51,061 nucleotides of DNA from Sporosarcina sp. JAI121. GTDB lineage: Bacteria; Bacillota; Bacilli; Bacillales_A; Planococcaceae. The notes under the pieces are model-generated. The model did no database searches and was not told the origin of the DNA. It saw nothing but the letters and a program-made list of their open reading frames with translations. Numbering within the stretch: the stretch's first letter is position 1; each line of letters starts with the position of its first letter. Below are positions 23,960 through 33,107 of this stretch, piece after piece. The stretch spans positions 233,755-284,815 of the forward strand of contig NZ_JACCCL010000001.1 in NCBI RefSeq assembly GCF_013408665.1, written 5' to 3'. A program made the translations under genes and the position numbers.

Positions 23960-26017
23960 CTACTCAAAAAACGAAAATGGAAACAGTTCGAATTTCTTTC
24001 CATCCGCTTCGCCCGAGGAGCGTTTTTCCCTCAGCGTCTTGTCCGTGCATAGCTTTTGAGGCATATCCTTCTCTTTCACATAGACTAGCCGTTGTTTGTC
24101 ACAACCGTTCACTGCGATACCGCCCGTATCAACGTCAATGATGACGCTGTTGACGCCGTCAGGGGGGATGAACGGCTCGGCCGGCTTCCCGCGATTCACG
24201 CCCTCCATGAAGTCCATCCATATCTTTTTCGAGGCCGCTTTATCCGACGCTTCAGTCAGCTGCTCGCCGACGTCGAATCCGGTCCAGATGCCTGCTGTCA
24301 GCGACGGCGTGAAGCCGATCAAGTATTGATCCGAAATCGTTGTTCCGGACTTGGCGGCATAAGGACGCGTCTGTTTTGGCCGCATTGATAATCCTGTAGC
24401 AGTGGAATAATCGTTGAACACGGGATCGAACATGCCAGTCATCAGATGGGTGAGAACGAAAGCGTCCTGTTCACTCATAATGCGTTTCTTGCTCTTTGCC
24501 GGATGTTCATATATCGTCTTGCCTTCAGAATCCGAGATGGATAAAATCGTCGTCGGTTTGGTTTCGATCCCGCCCGAGGCGATTCTGTTATAGGCATTCG
24601 TCATGTCGTACAGCGTTACAACCGAAGTCCCGAGCGCAGTGGCGGGGGAATCAGGAAAATCACCTTCGACGCCTAAACGGTCAGCCATTTTGCTGAATTT
24701 CTTATAACCGATATCTTCAAGTGTCTTCACCGCGTATATGTTATCGGAAATAGCGAGCGCCTGTGCGAGTGAGATAGGGTGTCCGGCGAATTTACCGTTA
24801 ACGTTATTCGGTTCATACGTGGAACGTCCCTCGTCATACGTAAAGATGGTTTTTTCAGTAGATAAGAATGTCAACGGACTGAATCCGTTTTCCAGGGCAG
24901 CCGCGTAAAGAATAGGTTTCATGGCGGAGCCGGGCTGGCGCTTTGCTTGTGTCACCCGATTGAAAGGACTTTCTGTATAATCATTCCCGCCTACGAGTGA
25001 TGTAATTGCCCCGGTTCCAGCCTCGATCGACATGAATCCGACTTGTAAACCACTGTTGGGCATCCATTTAGCGATCGTCTCTTCGGCGGTCTGCTGATGA
25101 TGCGGGTCCAGCGTTGTCCGAATCGTCCAGCCGCCTTCAACCGGAGAGCGTCCTTTCTCTGTCAGCACTTTTTCCGCCTCGCGCCACACTTCATCAAGGA
25201 AATAAGGGGCAACACGCTTCGTATCAGCCCACTCGCGGTTTTTTAACGTAATTTGTTCGTTTTGTGCCCGTTCTTCCTGCCGCGCGGTGATATATCCTTG
25301 CGCTTCCATCAGTGAAAGGACGAGCAATTGCCGATCCCGTGATTTTTGAGGATTTTCAATGGGTGAATAAATCGAAGGTCCTTTGGCGATCGCGGTGATG
25401 GTGGCGGATTCTTCGAGTGTCAGCTCTTTCGCGGACTTGCCGAAATAGAACCTGCTTGCCGCCTCGACGCCGTACATTCCGTGACCGAAGTAAACGGTAT
25501 TCATATAGCCTTCCAAAATGACATCTTTTTCATAAAACGTTTCCATTCGATAGGCATAGAGTGATTCGGTAATTTTGCGTTTCCATGACTTTTCAAACGT
25601 CAAATACAAGTTTCTCGCGTATTGCATTGAGATTGTGCTGGCTCCTTCAACTTTGCTCCCGGATTTTATATCTTTCAAAAGCGCTCCAGCAATCCGTCTA
25701 TAATCAAAACCGTTGTGTTTATAAAAGTTTTTGTCTTCCGTCGCAATGACAGCATCGATTAGAAAGGGCGACATTTCATCGAGGCTGACCCAGTAACGCC
25801 GTTCCGCGGAAAATCGGTCGCCGATCTGCTTGCCGTTTTTATCGAGAAAGACGGAAGCTTTCGGCACACTTAAAGAAGGCGCCCCTGTAATTTGCGCATA
25901 CAACCTAAGTGATAGAAAGACAGTCAACACCGCCATCATCATGGTGACGGTTAACAGCATTATCCTTCGTAACGTCGAGCGTCTCTTTTTATTTTTTACA
26001 TACACTGTCCGTCGCAT
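23960..26017 (-). CDS. pbpG: Class A penicillin-binding protein, PBP1A family
   Basis: A 685-aa bifunctional peptidoglycan synthase anchored by one N-terminal membrane helix (IMLLTVTMMMAVLTVFLSL). The glycosyltransferase motifs are ATEDKNFYKHNGFDYRRIAGA, GASTISMQYARNLYL and the KRKITE segment. The transpeptidase motifs are SAMK (catalytic Ser), SDN and KSGTT. The genome position next to ywhD matches PbpG (YwhE), which acts in spore cortex or germ-cell-wall synthesis in B. subtilis. ATG 26017 follows AGGAAGGGATC and is preferred to the start at 26062. Confidence 0.9.
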   Translation of the reverse strand: MRRTVYVKNKKRRSTLRRIMLLTVTMMMAVLTVFLSLRLYAQITGAPSLSVPKASVFLDKNGKQIGDRFSAERRYWVSLDEMSPFLIDAVIATEDKNFYKHNGFDYRRIAGALLKDIKSGSKVEGASTISMQYARNLYLTFEKSWKRKITESLYAYRMETFYEKDVILEGYMNTVYFGHGMYGVEAASRFYFGKSAKELTLEESATITAIAKGPSIYSPIENPQKSRDRQLLVLSLMEAQGYITARQEERAQNEQITLKNREWADTKRVAPYFLDEVWREAEKVLTEKGRSPVEGGWTIRTTLDPHHQQTAEETIAKWMPNSGLQVGFMSIEAGTGAITSLVGGNDYTESPFNRVTQAKRQPGSAMKPILYAAALENGFSPLTFLSTEKTIFTYDEGRSTYEPNNVNGKFAGHPISLAQALAISDNIYAVKTLEDIGYKKFSKMADRLGVEGDFPDSPATALGTSVVTLYDMTNAYNRIASGGIETKPTTILSISDSEGKTIYEHPAKSKKRIMSEQDAFVLTHLMTGMFDPVFNDYSTATGLSMRPKQTRPYAAKSGTTISDQYLIGFTPSLTAGIWTGFDVGEQLTEASDKAASKKIWMDFMEGVNRGKPAEPFIPPDGVNSVIIDVDTGGIAVNGCDKQRLVYVKEKDMPQKLCTDKTLREKRSSGEADGKKFELFPFSFFE

Positions 26018-26112
26018 GTGATCCCTTCCTGTCCATGTCATTGTGTCTAGTATGCGACGCATGGAAACAGATTAAACGGCAATGCGATAAAAACATGCAT
26101 TACCCAGATAGA

Positions 26113-26142
26113 TTGAAATGTAGACCGGAAAAAGGATATAAT
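26113..26142 (+). promoter_or_regulatory. Sigma-A-type promoter of ywiB-argS
   Basis: TTGAAA (26113-26118), 18-bp spacer, TATAAT (26137-26142), 34 bp before the ywiB start. Confidence 0.7.
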
Positions 26143-26175
26143 GAATAGATGTATTTATGATAAGGACGTGAGCGT

Positions 26176-26619
26176 TTGGAATCACGGGAAAAAGAGCGAA
26201 ATGTGAAGATCAAGCTTCAATCGTCAATCCGGCATCCTGGTCAAGACGAGGAAAAGCATGAATTGAATGCAACGGGATTGCTCATTGAAAAAGCCGGCAA
26301 ACCCTATTTGAAATATGAAGAAGAACAAGGCGGAAAGCGGATTCAGACTATTGTCAGACTAGATTCCACAGATGCACTTATCATGCGCCGCGGCGCAGTC
26401 AACATGCGGCTGCCTTTCATTGAAGCGGGAGAACGATCGGGAACATACGGCAACGGACCGGCGGCGTTCGACCTAGTCGTCAAAACGGAAAAACTCGATT
26501 TCACGGAGCGAAAGGACAGATCCGGCGGTCGCTTCAATGTGAATTATGATCTGCATGCAGAAGGAGCGCTTCTCGGAACATACGAACTGACTATTACATA
26601 CACGGAGGGAACAATATGA
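26176..26619 (+). CDS. ywiB: YwiB family DUF1934 protein
   Basis: A 147-aa beta-barrel protein with the DUF1934 pattern ([64 protein letters not shown]). The function is unknown. It starts with TTG after AAGGACGTGAGCG. The stop overlaps the argS start as ATGA, giving translational coupling, the same order as in B. subtilis. Confidence 0.85.
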   Translation: MESREKERNVKIKLQSSIRHPGQDEEKHELNATGLLIEKAGKPYLKYEEEQGGKRIQTIVRLDSTDALIMRRGAVNMRLPFIEAGERSGTYGNGPAAFDLVVKTEKLDFTERKDRSGGRFNVNYDLHAEGALLGTYELTITYTEGTI

Positions 26620-28283
26620 ACGCGGTAGAACAGATTCAGCAAGAAGTGAAGTCAGCGTTGCGTCAAGCGGTAATTGACGCAGGCCTGGCAGAAGAAACGG
26701 CGATTCCGGATATAATGCTTGAAACACCTAATAACAAGGACAATGGCGATTATGCGACGAACATTGCGATGCAGCTGACGAAATTGGCGAAAAAGCCGCC
26801 GCGCGTCATTGCAGAAGCGATTCTTGAGAAATTGAATACAGAAGATACGGCAATTAAATCAATTGAAATTGCAGGACCCGGTTTCATCAATATCAAATTG
26901 AAAACCGATTATCTGGGCGACATTGTCAAGACAGTTCTAGAGCAAGGCGAGAACTATGGCCGTTCAAATTCCGGCAACAACCAAAAAGTCCAAGTTGAAT
27001 TCGTTTCTGCCAATCCGACAGGCGACCTTCACCTAGGACATGCACGCGGGGCTTCACTCGGCGATTCCCTATGCAACGTCCTCGATTTTGCAGGATACGA
27101 TGTCGCACGTGAATACTACATCAACGATGCGGGCAATCAAGTGCATAACCTTGCGAAGTCTGTCGAAGCGCGTTATTTCCAAGCGCTCGGTTTGGATAAA
27201 GAAATGCCTGAGGACGGCTATCAAGGGCAGGACATCATTACACTCGGGAAAATACTTGCGGACGAATTCGGCGATAAATACGTCAATGTTCCCGATGAAG
27301 AGCGTTATACATTCTTCCGTCAATACGGACTTGATTATGAATTAGAGAAGTTGAAGAAAGACCTTTCCGATTTCCGTGTTTCATTTGACGTCTGGTTCTC
27401 GGAAACTTCGTTGTATCAAAATGGGAAAATCGATGTCGCTCTTGATAAATTACGTGCAAATGGCCATGTCTTTGAAGAAGATGGCGCAACATGGTTCCGT
27501 TCTACGACATTCGGTGATGACAAAGACCGCGTTCTCATTAAAAACGACGGTACCTACACATATTTAACACCGGATATCGCGTACCATCAGGATAAATTGT
27601 CCCGCGGATTCAATAAGCTCATTAACATTTGGGGCGCAGATCACCACGGTTATATTCCGCGGATGAAAGCGGCAATCGAAGCGCTTGGCTACGACAAAGA
27701 TACGCTCGAAGTCAGCGTTGCTCAAATGGTTCAGTTATATAAAGACGGAGAGAAATTCAAGATGAGCAAACGGACAGGAAAAGCTGTCACGTTGCGTGAA
27801 CTTGTCGAAGAAGTTGGATTGGACGCAGTCCGCTATTTCTTCGCAATGCGTTCGGGCGACTCGCAAATGGACTTTGACCTTGACTTGGCGATTTCACAGT
27901 CCAATGAAAACCCTGTCTATTACGCACAATATGCGCACGCACGGATTTCCTCGATTTTACGTCAAGCCGAGGAAAGTGGACTATCCGCTTCTGTGGAAAA
28001 CGTCTCTTTATTGCAAGCTGAAAAAGAATTGGAATTAATGAAGAAGATCGGTGACTTCCCGCAAGTCATCAGCGACTCAGCAAGAATACGTTCACCGCAC
28101 CGTGTTGCAACGTACATCCAAGAACTTGCGGCCACTTTCCACAGCTTCTATAATGCGGAAAAAGTGCTGGACCCGGAAAACCGCAATTTGTCGGAAGCAC
28201 GTCTTGCACTAATCACGATCACACGCACGACGATTGCCAACGCATTGAAACTGATTGGGGTTTCTGCACCGGAAAAAATGTAA
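26616..28283 (+). CDS. argS: Arginyl-tRNA synthetase
   Basis: A class I synthetase of 555 aa. The N-terminal ArgRS additional domain contains [19 protein letters not shown]. The HIGH motif appears as [13 protein letters not shown], and the KMSKS loop as [11 protein letters not shown]. The C-terminal DALR anticodon-binding domain ends with [13 protein letters not shown]. The length is normal. It overlaps ywiB by 4 nt. In B. subtilis rpoE follows, but here a cobalamin operon does. Confidence 0.97.
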   Translation: MNAVEQIQQEVKSALRQAVIDAGLAEETAIPDIMLETPNNKDNGDYATNIAMQLTKLAKKPPRVIAEAILEKLNTEDTAIKSIEIAGPGFINIKLKTDYLGDIVKTVLEQGENYGRSNSGNNQKVQVEFVSANPTGDLHLGHARGASLGDSLCNVLDFAGYDVAREYYINDAGNQVHNLAKSVEARYFQALGLDKEMPEDGYQGQDIITLGKILADEFGDKYVNVPDEERYTFFRQYGLDYELEKLKKDLSDFRVSFDVWFSETSLYQNGKIDVALDKLRANGHVFEEDGATWFRSTTFGDDKDRVLIKNDGTYTYLTPDIAYHQDKLSRGFNKLINIWGADHHGYIPRMKAAIEALGYDKDTLEVSVAQMVQLYKDGEKFKMSKRTGKAVTLRELVEEVGLDAVRYFFAMRSGDSQMDFDLDLAISQSNENPVYYAQYAHARISSILRQAEESGLSASVENVSLLQAEKELELMKKIGDFPQVISDSARIRSPHRVATYIQELAATFHSFYNAEKVLDPENRNLSEARLALITITRTTIANALKLIGVSAPEKM

Positions 28284-28294
28284 TACCGTTTTGA

Positions 28295-28330
28295 TTGGCC
28301 GCTACACTTATGTGTGGCGGTTTTTTTCAT
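28295..28330 (+). terminator. Terminator after argS
   Basis: CCGCTACAC pairs with GTGTGGCGG (one wobble) around TTAT, followed by TTTTTTT. Confidence 0.85.
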
Positions 28331-28375
28331 GGGCGGGAAAATCCAGATTTGCCGGCGTATCGACAAGTACTGCTA

Positions 28376-28403
28376 TCGACAGACAAAAATTTTGTAGTAT
28401 ACT
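28376..28403 (+). promoter_or_regulatory. Promoter of the cobalamin operon
   Basis: TCGACA (28376-28381), 16-bp spacer, TATACT (28398-28403). Transcription would begin some 25 nt before the riboswitch. Confidence 0.6.
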
Positions 28404-28435
28404 GAATGTTGTACAAAAAATACATACCAAACATA

Positions 28436-28595
28436 AAGGTGCCCCGCTTTAAAGACGGGGTTAAAAGGGAAGCCGGTTCAATGCCGGCGCGGTCCCGCCA
28501 CTGTAAGTGTGAGCAAGTCGCAATGAGTCACTGGGGAAATTCCGGGAAGACGCGACAAGCATTGAGCACAAGCCAGGAGACCTGCCTTTATGGAT
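28436..28595 (+). ncRNA. Cobalamin (B12) riboswitch
   Basis: The leader has the conserved pieces in order: AAAGGTGCCCC, AAAAGGGAAGCCGGT, TGCCGGCGCGGTCCCGCCAC, TGTAAGTG, and the B12 box AAGCCAGGAGACCTGCC (near 28569-28585). Adenosylcobalamin binding is expected to shut off the operon. A terminator-like hairpin follows (28622-28658), consistent with transcription control. Confidence 0.95.
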
Positions 28596-28621
28596 CACAC
28601 GTACCCTACGAGGATAGGATT

Positions 28622-28660
28622 AGTGAAAATCGACGTCTCCGTGCGTCCGGATTTTTACTC
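28622..28660 (+). terminator. Probable riboswitch expression-platform terminator
   Basis: AAAATC and GACG pair with CGTC and GATTTT around a small loop and a bulge, with a T run in the distal arm. It lies between the B12 box and the btuF ribosome site. Confidence 0.55.
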
Positions 28661-28723
28661 AACTTATTCCTCTGTAGATATTGCGGGGGATTTTTATTTG
28701 GCGAAAAACAGGAGGAAACCAAC

Positions 28724-29689
28724 ATGAAGAAGATTTGGCAATTAGGGTTGACGGCTATCTTTGCAGTATTCCTGCTTGCGGCATGCGGAGGGGCTGCAAC
28801 AGAAGACAAGCCGAAAGTGGACGCAACACCGAAAGAAGACGTAGTCAAAGCTGACTTCCCACTGACACTCACGGACGCAGTCGGCAATGAAATCACATTA
28901 GAAAAAGCACCGGCAACGATTGTCTCGATGATGCCGAGCAATACGGAAATTTTGTTTGAACTAGGTCTTGCTGATGAAGTTGTTGGCGTAAACGACTACG
29001 ATGATTATCCGGCGGAAGTACTTGAAAAAGAGAAAATCGGCGGTATGGAATTCAACGTCGAGAAAATCGTTTCGATGGCCCCTGAAATCGTTTTTGCGCA
29101 TGAATCAGGACTTGGAACGGGAGAAGAAGGGCTGCAACAGATCCGTGATGCAGGAATCCCAGTCTTTGTTGTGAAAAATGCAGCAAACTTTGATGAAACC
29201 TATACAACGATCGAAACAATCGGTAAAGCGACTGGTAAAACAGTGGAAGCAGAAAAGATCATTGCGGACATGAAAGCGAAAGTCGAAGAAGTATTAGCGA
29301 AAACAGCCAAAGTCGAGAATAAAAAGACGGTTTTCGTTGAAACATCACCCGCTCCGGAAATTTACACACCAGGTAAAAATACATTCATGGATCAAATGCT
29401 TGAAATGATTGGTGCAGAGAATATTGCTGCCGATCAAGAAGGCTGGTTCATGATAGATCCGGAAGAAATCGTCAACCGTAATCCAGATGTACTTATTGTT
29501 TTATATGACTACATCGAAACTGCTGTCGCAGATGTTTATGCACGACCCGGTTTTGACTCTATTACGGCTATTCAAGAAAAAGCTGTTGTTCAAGTAAAAG
29601 AGAACATCACTAGCCGGACAGGTCCGCGTCTTGCCGATGGGCTCGAAGAAATAGCGAAAGCCATTTACCCTGAGGTATTCAGTGAGTAA
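28724..29689 (+). CDS. btuF: Cobalamin ABC transporter substrate-binding lipoprotein
   Basis: A 321-aa lipoprotein. The signal peptide ends in a lipobox with Cys21 (FLLAACGG). The mature part is a helical-backbone class III binding protein (VSMMPSNTEILFELGLADEVVGVNDYDDYP). ATG 28724 is preceded by CAGGAGGAAACCAAC. The open frame upstream crosses the riboswitch and is not coding. It is the first gene after the riboswitch and overlaps btuC by 8 nt, so it is assigned to corrinoid rather than iron-siderophore uptake. Confidence 0.92.
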   Translation: MKKIWQLGLTAIFAVFLLAACGGAATEDKPKVDATPKEDVVKADFPLTLTDAVGNEITLEKAPATIVSMMPSNTEILFELGLADEVVGVNDYDDYPAEVLEKEKIGGMEFNVEKIVSMAPEIVFAHESGLGTGEEGLQQIRDAGIPVFVVKNAANFDETYTTIETIGKATGKTVEAEKIIADMKAKVEEVLAKTAKVENKKTVFVETSPAPEIYTPGKNTFMDQMLEMIGAENIAADQEGWFMIDPEEIVNRNPDVLIVLYDYIETAVADVYARPGFDSITAIQEKAVVQVKENITSRTGPRLADGLEEIAKAIYPEVFSE

Positions 29690-30677
29690 ATCCAGCGTTG
29701 CCTACATCGTTTCTGCCGCCGCCCTCATTGTGGCGGTATGGCTCGGTGTGTCGATCGGGTCTGTGAAAATACCGATCAGTACGTTATGGAATGCCGGGGC
29801 GGATGCAACAGCCACCAACATATTATGGAAAATTCGCTTGCCGCGAGTCGTGCTTGCCGGACTTGTCGGCGCTTCGCTCGCGATTTCCGGAGCGGCTTTC
29901 CAGGGGCTGTTGAAAAACCCGCTTGCTGATCCCTACACCCTCGGAGTGTCATCCGGCGCCTCGGTCGGTGCTGTTATGACGCTCTTTTTTGGTATTTCCA
30001 TTCCGTTTTTAGGCACATATACGCTCCCTATATTCAGTATGATCGGTGCTGCACTGACAATGTTCCTCGTTCTGGGATTCGCGCGTCTAGTTGACCGTGC
30101 GATGAAAATGGAAACAATCATTTTGACGGGGATCATTTTCGGTTCGTTTCTCGGCTCTGTCCTGTCACTGATGATTGCGCTGACAGGCGAGGAATTGCGG
30201 CAGATCATCGGCTGGCTTCTTGGCAGTGTGTCGATGAGGGGCTGGAACTATATTACAATGATCTTGCCATTCGTCGTCATCGGTTCACTTATGCTATGGC
30301 TGAACCGTCGTGAATTGAATGCGATGCTGTTCGGGGAAGAACGGGCGCATCATTTAGGCGTCAACGTCAAACGACGTAAATTCAGCATCTTGATCGGCGG
30401 TTCCATCCTAACAGGTTCTGCAGTTGCGGTATCCGGTACAATCGGCTTCGTCGGACTAGTTGTTCCGCATATGACGCGGCTTCTGTGGGGCTCGGATCAT
30501 CGCCATCTCCTTACGTTATCGTTCATGAACGGTGCTACGTTGTTGATCATTTGCGATTTGATCGCACGGACGATCATTTCCCCGACTGAACTTCCGGTCG
30601 GTGTCATCACTGCATTTATCGGTGCGCCGGTATTCGCATTCATCTTCTATAAACAACGAAGGACAGGAGGAATGTAA
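29682..30677 (+). CDS. btuC: Cobalamin ABC transporter permease
   Basis: A 331-aa FecCD/BtuC-type permease with about ten helices. Typical motifs are WKIRLPRVVLAGLVGASLAISGAAFQ, NPLADPYTLGVSSGASVGAV and GTIGFVGLVVPHMTRLLWG near the coupling helix. It starts with GTG 29682 inside the end of btuF. The specificity for corrinoids comes from the riboswitch and neighbours. Confidence 0.92.
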   Translation: MSKSSVAYIVSAAALIVAVWLGVSIGSVKIPISTLWNAGADATATNILWKIRLPRVVLAGLVGASLAISGAAFQGLLKNPLADPYTLGVSSGASVGAVMTLFFGISIPFLGTYTLPIFSMIGAALTMFLVLGFARLVDRAMKMETIILTGIIFGSFLGSVLSLMIALTGEELRQIIGWLLGSVSMRGWNYITMILPFVVIGSLMLWLNRRELNAMLFGEERAHHLGVNVKRRKFSILIGGSILTGSAVAVSGTIGFVGLVVPHMTRLLWGSDHRHLLTLSFMNGATLLIICDLIARTIISPTELPVGVITAFIGAPVFAFIFYKQRRTGGM

Positions 30678-30678
30678 C

Positions 30679-32151
30679 GTGTTGAAAGTCGAAAACGTTT
30701 CCGGCGGATACGGCAAAGAGCCGGTCGTGAAGTCAGTGACATTCAATGTGAAGAAAGGCGAAGTACTCGGCATACTCGGTCCCAACGGAAGCGGTAAATC
30801 AACGCTGCTGAAAATCATTTCAGGCATCCTCCCGATGGAAACAGGCTCCGTCACAATCGACGGGCAGGATGCATCAAGCTATTCACAAAAAGAATTCGCC
30901 AAAAAAGTTGCAGTCCTGCCGCAACTGCATGCCCACGCATTTTCCCACTCCGTTCGTGAAACGGTGGAACTTGGCCGATATCCGCACCAATCAGGCCTGT
31001 TTTCTTCCTGGTCGAATGAAGACGAACGTGCTGTCACGGAAGCGATGAGCAATATGGCGATCACCCGATATGCCAAGAACTCGATTGAATTGCTTTCCGG
31101 AGGTGAACAGCAGCGCGTTTTCGTTGCGCAGGCACTCGCCCAGGAAGCACCGATATTATTGCTCGATGAACCGACAAATCATTTGGACATCGCCCACCAA
31201 CAGCAATTGCTCGATACGATCCGCAAACAGGCAGTCGACAAAGGACTGACGGTCATTTCGGTGTTTCATGATATTAATCTAGCATCTTTATACTGTGATC
31301 GGCTTTTGCTGATGAATAAAGGACAAATCGCTAAGATCGGTGCGCCACAGGACGTTGTGAAAGAAGAAGCAATCCAAGCCGTCTATGGAGCACGCGTGAA
31401 ATCGCAGCCGCATCCTGAATTGGCCAAGCCGCAAATTACGCTTCTGCCCGACTTGAAAGCGGAAATGAAACCTTTCAAGGTGAGAAAAGAAGATTTTTCC
31501 GTGTCGTCGCACTATGTGTCTCTGCAAACAGAAAGCCCTTTAAAAACGCTATCTTCTGCTGTTCACAATGCGGGAAGCGGTTGGTATCGGTCGTTCGTCA
31601 ACCGGCATGTTGATGCGGATTACAATATCGATGATGTCAAAGCCGAAAATGCTTCTTATCTTGAACAGCAAGGCTTTCGACTGACGGATACAGTCGGCAT
31701 GATGACCGCCGTCACAACAGAGCACGCTGAAGTCGAGGAATATGCAGGGGAGTTCGGAACTGTATTGATTGCAGTGACGGCGGGGGTCGGCAATGCTGTC
31801 GATGTGTCACAAGCGCTCCCGCGTGATCAAAAACCCCGTGTCGGTACGATCAATACATGGGTTATCGTCAATGGTCAACTGCCTGATGAAGCATTCATTC
31901 AAGCGATGATAACGGCAACGGAAGCGAAGACGAAAGCGCTTCAGACTGAATCGATAACAGATCCGCTGACGGGTACAATTGCGACAGGTACATCGACGGA
32001 CAGCCTTCTTGTCGCTGCAACGCAACAAGGGGAATACCTTCCGTATGCCGGTCCAATCACGCCGCTCGGAAAATTGATTGGCCACGGGGTTTATGACTGC
32101 ACAGTACGGGCAATCCGTGCATACAAAAAGGCGAAAGGATGGACGACTTGA
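30679..32151 (+). CDS. btuD-cbiZ: BtuD ATPase fused to CbiZ adenosylcobinamide amidohydrolase
   Basis: A 490-aa two-domain protein. Residues 1 to about 255 are an ABC ATPase (Walker A GPNGSGKST, signature LSGGEQQR, Walker B ILLLDEPTNHLD, switch His in VISVFHD). From about 290 to 490 is a CbiZ domain (VGMMTAVTTEHAEVEEY, TAGVGNAVDVSQALP, GTINTWVIVNGQL, GTIATGTSTDSLLVA). CbiZ cuts adenosylcobinamide to adenosylcobyric acid so that it can re-enter the pathway through CbiB. Such fusions are known in Bacillus (YvrA-like). The start is GTG 30679, behind AGGAGGAATGTAAC. Confidence 0.92.
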   Translation: MLKVENVSGGYGKEPVVKSVTFNVKKGEVLGILGPNGSGKSTLLKIISGILPMETGSVTIDGQDASSYSQKEFAKKVAVLPQLHAHAFSHSVRETVELGRYPHQSGLFSSWSNEDERAVTEAMSNMAITRYAKNSIELLSGGEQQRVFVAQALAQEAPILLLDEPTNHLDIAHQQQLLDTIRKQAVDKGLTVISVFHDINLASLYCDRLLLMNKGQIAKIGAPQDVVKEEAIQAVYGARVKSQPHPELAKPQITLLPDLKAEMKPFKVRKEDFSVSSHYVSLQTESPLKTLSSAVHNAGSGWYRSFVNRHVDADYNIDDVKAENASYLEQQGFRLTDTVGMMTAVTTEHAEVEEYAGEFGTVLIAVTAGVGNAVDVSQALPRDQKPRVGTINTWVIVNGQLPDEAFIQAMITATEAKTKALQTESITDPLTGTIATGTSTDSLLVAATQQGEYLPYAGPITPLGKLIGHGVYDCTVRAIRAYKKAKGWTT

Positions 32152-33107
32152 TCCCTGCACACTTCATAGCCATTGCCATCGGTTTCCTGCTCGACAGGAT
32201 GATTGGAGATCCACCAAAATGGCCGCATCCTGTCCGCTGGATCGGGACGTTCATTTCAAAGTTGACAGCAGTATTGAATAAAGGACGGTTCCGCACGTTA
32301 AAAGGAGCGTTTACGCTTTTCATCACAGTCGGGATTGTTTTGGTCGTCGTTTTTGCCGTAGTGGTTTTCTCCTACCAATTTCACATTTTTGTAGGGGTTG
32401 CTGTGGAGGGGCTTCTTATCGCCATCGGACTAGCGCAAAAAAGTTTGCGCGAAGCGGCGCTTGACGTTTATCGCCCGCTTGCTGCGAAGGATTTACCGGA
32501 AGCACGAACTAAACTGTCCTGGATTGTCGGCCGCGATACGGAAAAACTGAAAGAAAGCGGCATCGTCCGTGGTGCGGTGGAAACCGTATCGGAAAATATT
32601 GCGGACGGCATTACGTCTCCATTATTTTGGGCATTTCTTCTGGGGGCACCCGGTCTATGGATGTATAAAGCGGTGAATACGCTCGATTCAATGATTGGCT
32701 ACAAAGACGAACGTTATGAGAAATTCGGTACATTTTCTGCGAGGGCAGACGATATTTTGAATTTCATTCCAGCGCGTATTACTGGTTTCCTGGTCATTTT
32801 ATATGCGCCGAATAAAGGCAAGATTTCCTTCAGGAAACGGTTCGCCGGATGGAGTAAAGACGCGAGGAACCATCCCAGTCCGAACAGCGGATTCCTGGAG
32901 GCAGCGACAGCATGGCAACTTGGCGTTACACTTGGCGGAACGAGTACATACCGGGGAGTTGCATCAAAACGGCCTGAACTCGGCCCGGGGAACGTCCCGC
33001 TGACAGCGATACATATTAAAGAAACGATTACACAAATGCATATTGCGGCGTTTATTTTTTGGTTAGTATTAACGGTGATTGGAGTGATGTTTTATGCAGT
33101 TGCCTGA
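32139..33107 (+). CDS. cbiB: Adenosylcobinamide-phosphate synthase CbiB
   Basis: A 322-aa membrane enzyme that joins (R)-1-amino-2-propanol phosphate to adenosylcobyric acid. LLDRMIGDPPKWPHPVRWIG at the N-terminus, LSWIVGRDTEKL, AVETVSENIADGITSPLFW, and PSPNSGFLEAATAWQLGVTLGG are the family's conserved blocks. It overlaps btuD-cbiZ by 13 nt. ATG 32139 is used, but TTG 32148 has better spacing to AAAGGATGG and may be the true start (3 aa shorter). It overlaps the next gene as well. Confidence 0.93.
   Translation: MDDLIPAHFIAIAIGFLLDRMIGDPPKWPHPVRWIGTFISKLTAVLNKGRFRTLKGAFTLFITVGIVLVVVFAVVVFSYQFHIFVGVAVEGLLIAIGLAQKSLREAALDVYRPLAAKDLPEARTKLSWIVGRDTEKLKESGIVRGAVETVSENIADGITSPLFWAFLLGAPGLWMYKAVNTLDSMIGYKDERYEKFGTFSARADDILNFIPARITGFLVILYAPNKGKISFRKRFAGWSKDARNHPSPNSGFLEAATAWQLGVTLGGTSTYRGVASKRPELGPGNVPLTAIHIKETITQMHIAAFIFWLVLTVIGVMFYAVA

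Noticed and set aside
23749..24059. Frames coding for MVGRRGG and RPYPRAD repeats
   Set aside because: Translation of the 21-bp non-coding array on either strand. No start site and flanked by a terminator.
28406..28723. 106-codon N-terminal extension of btuF
   Set aside because: It spans the cobalamin riboswitch and its terminator. The lipoprotein signal peptide begins at 28724.
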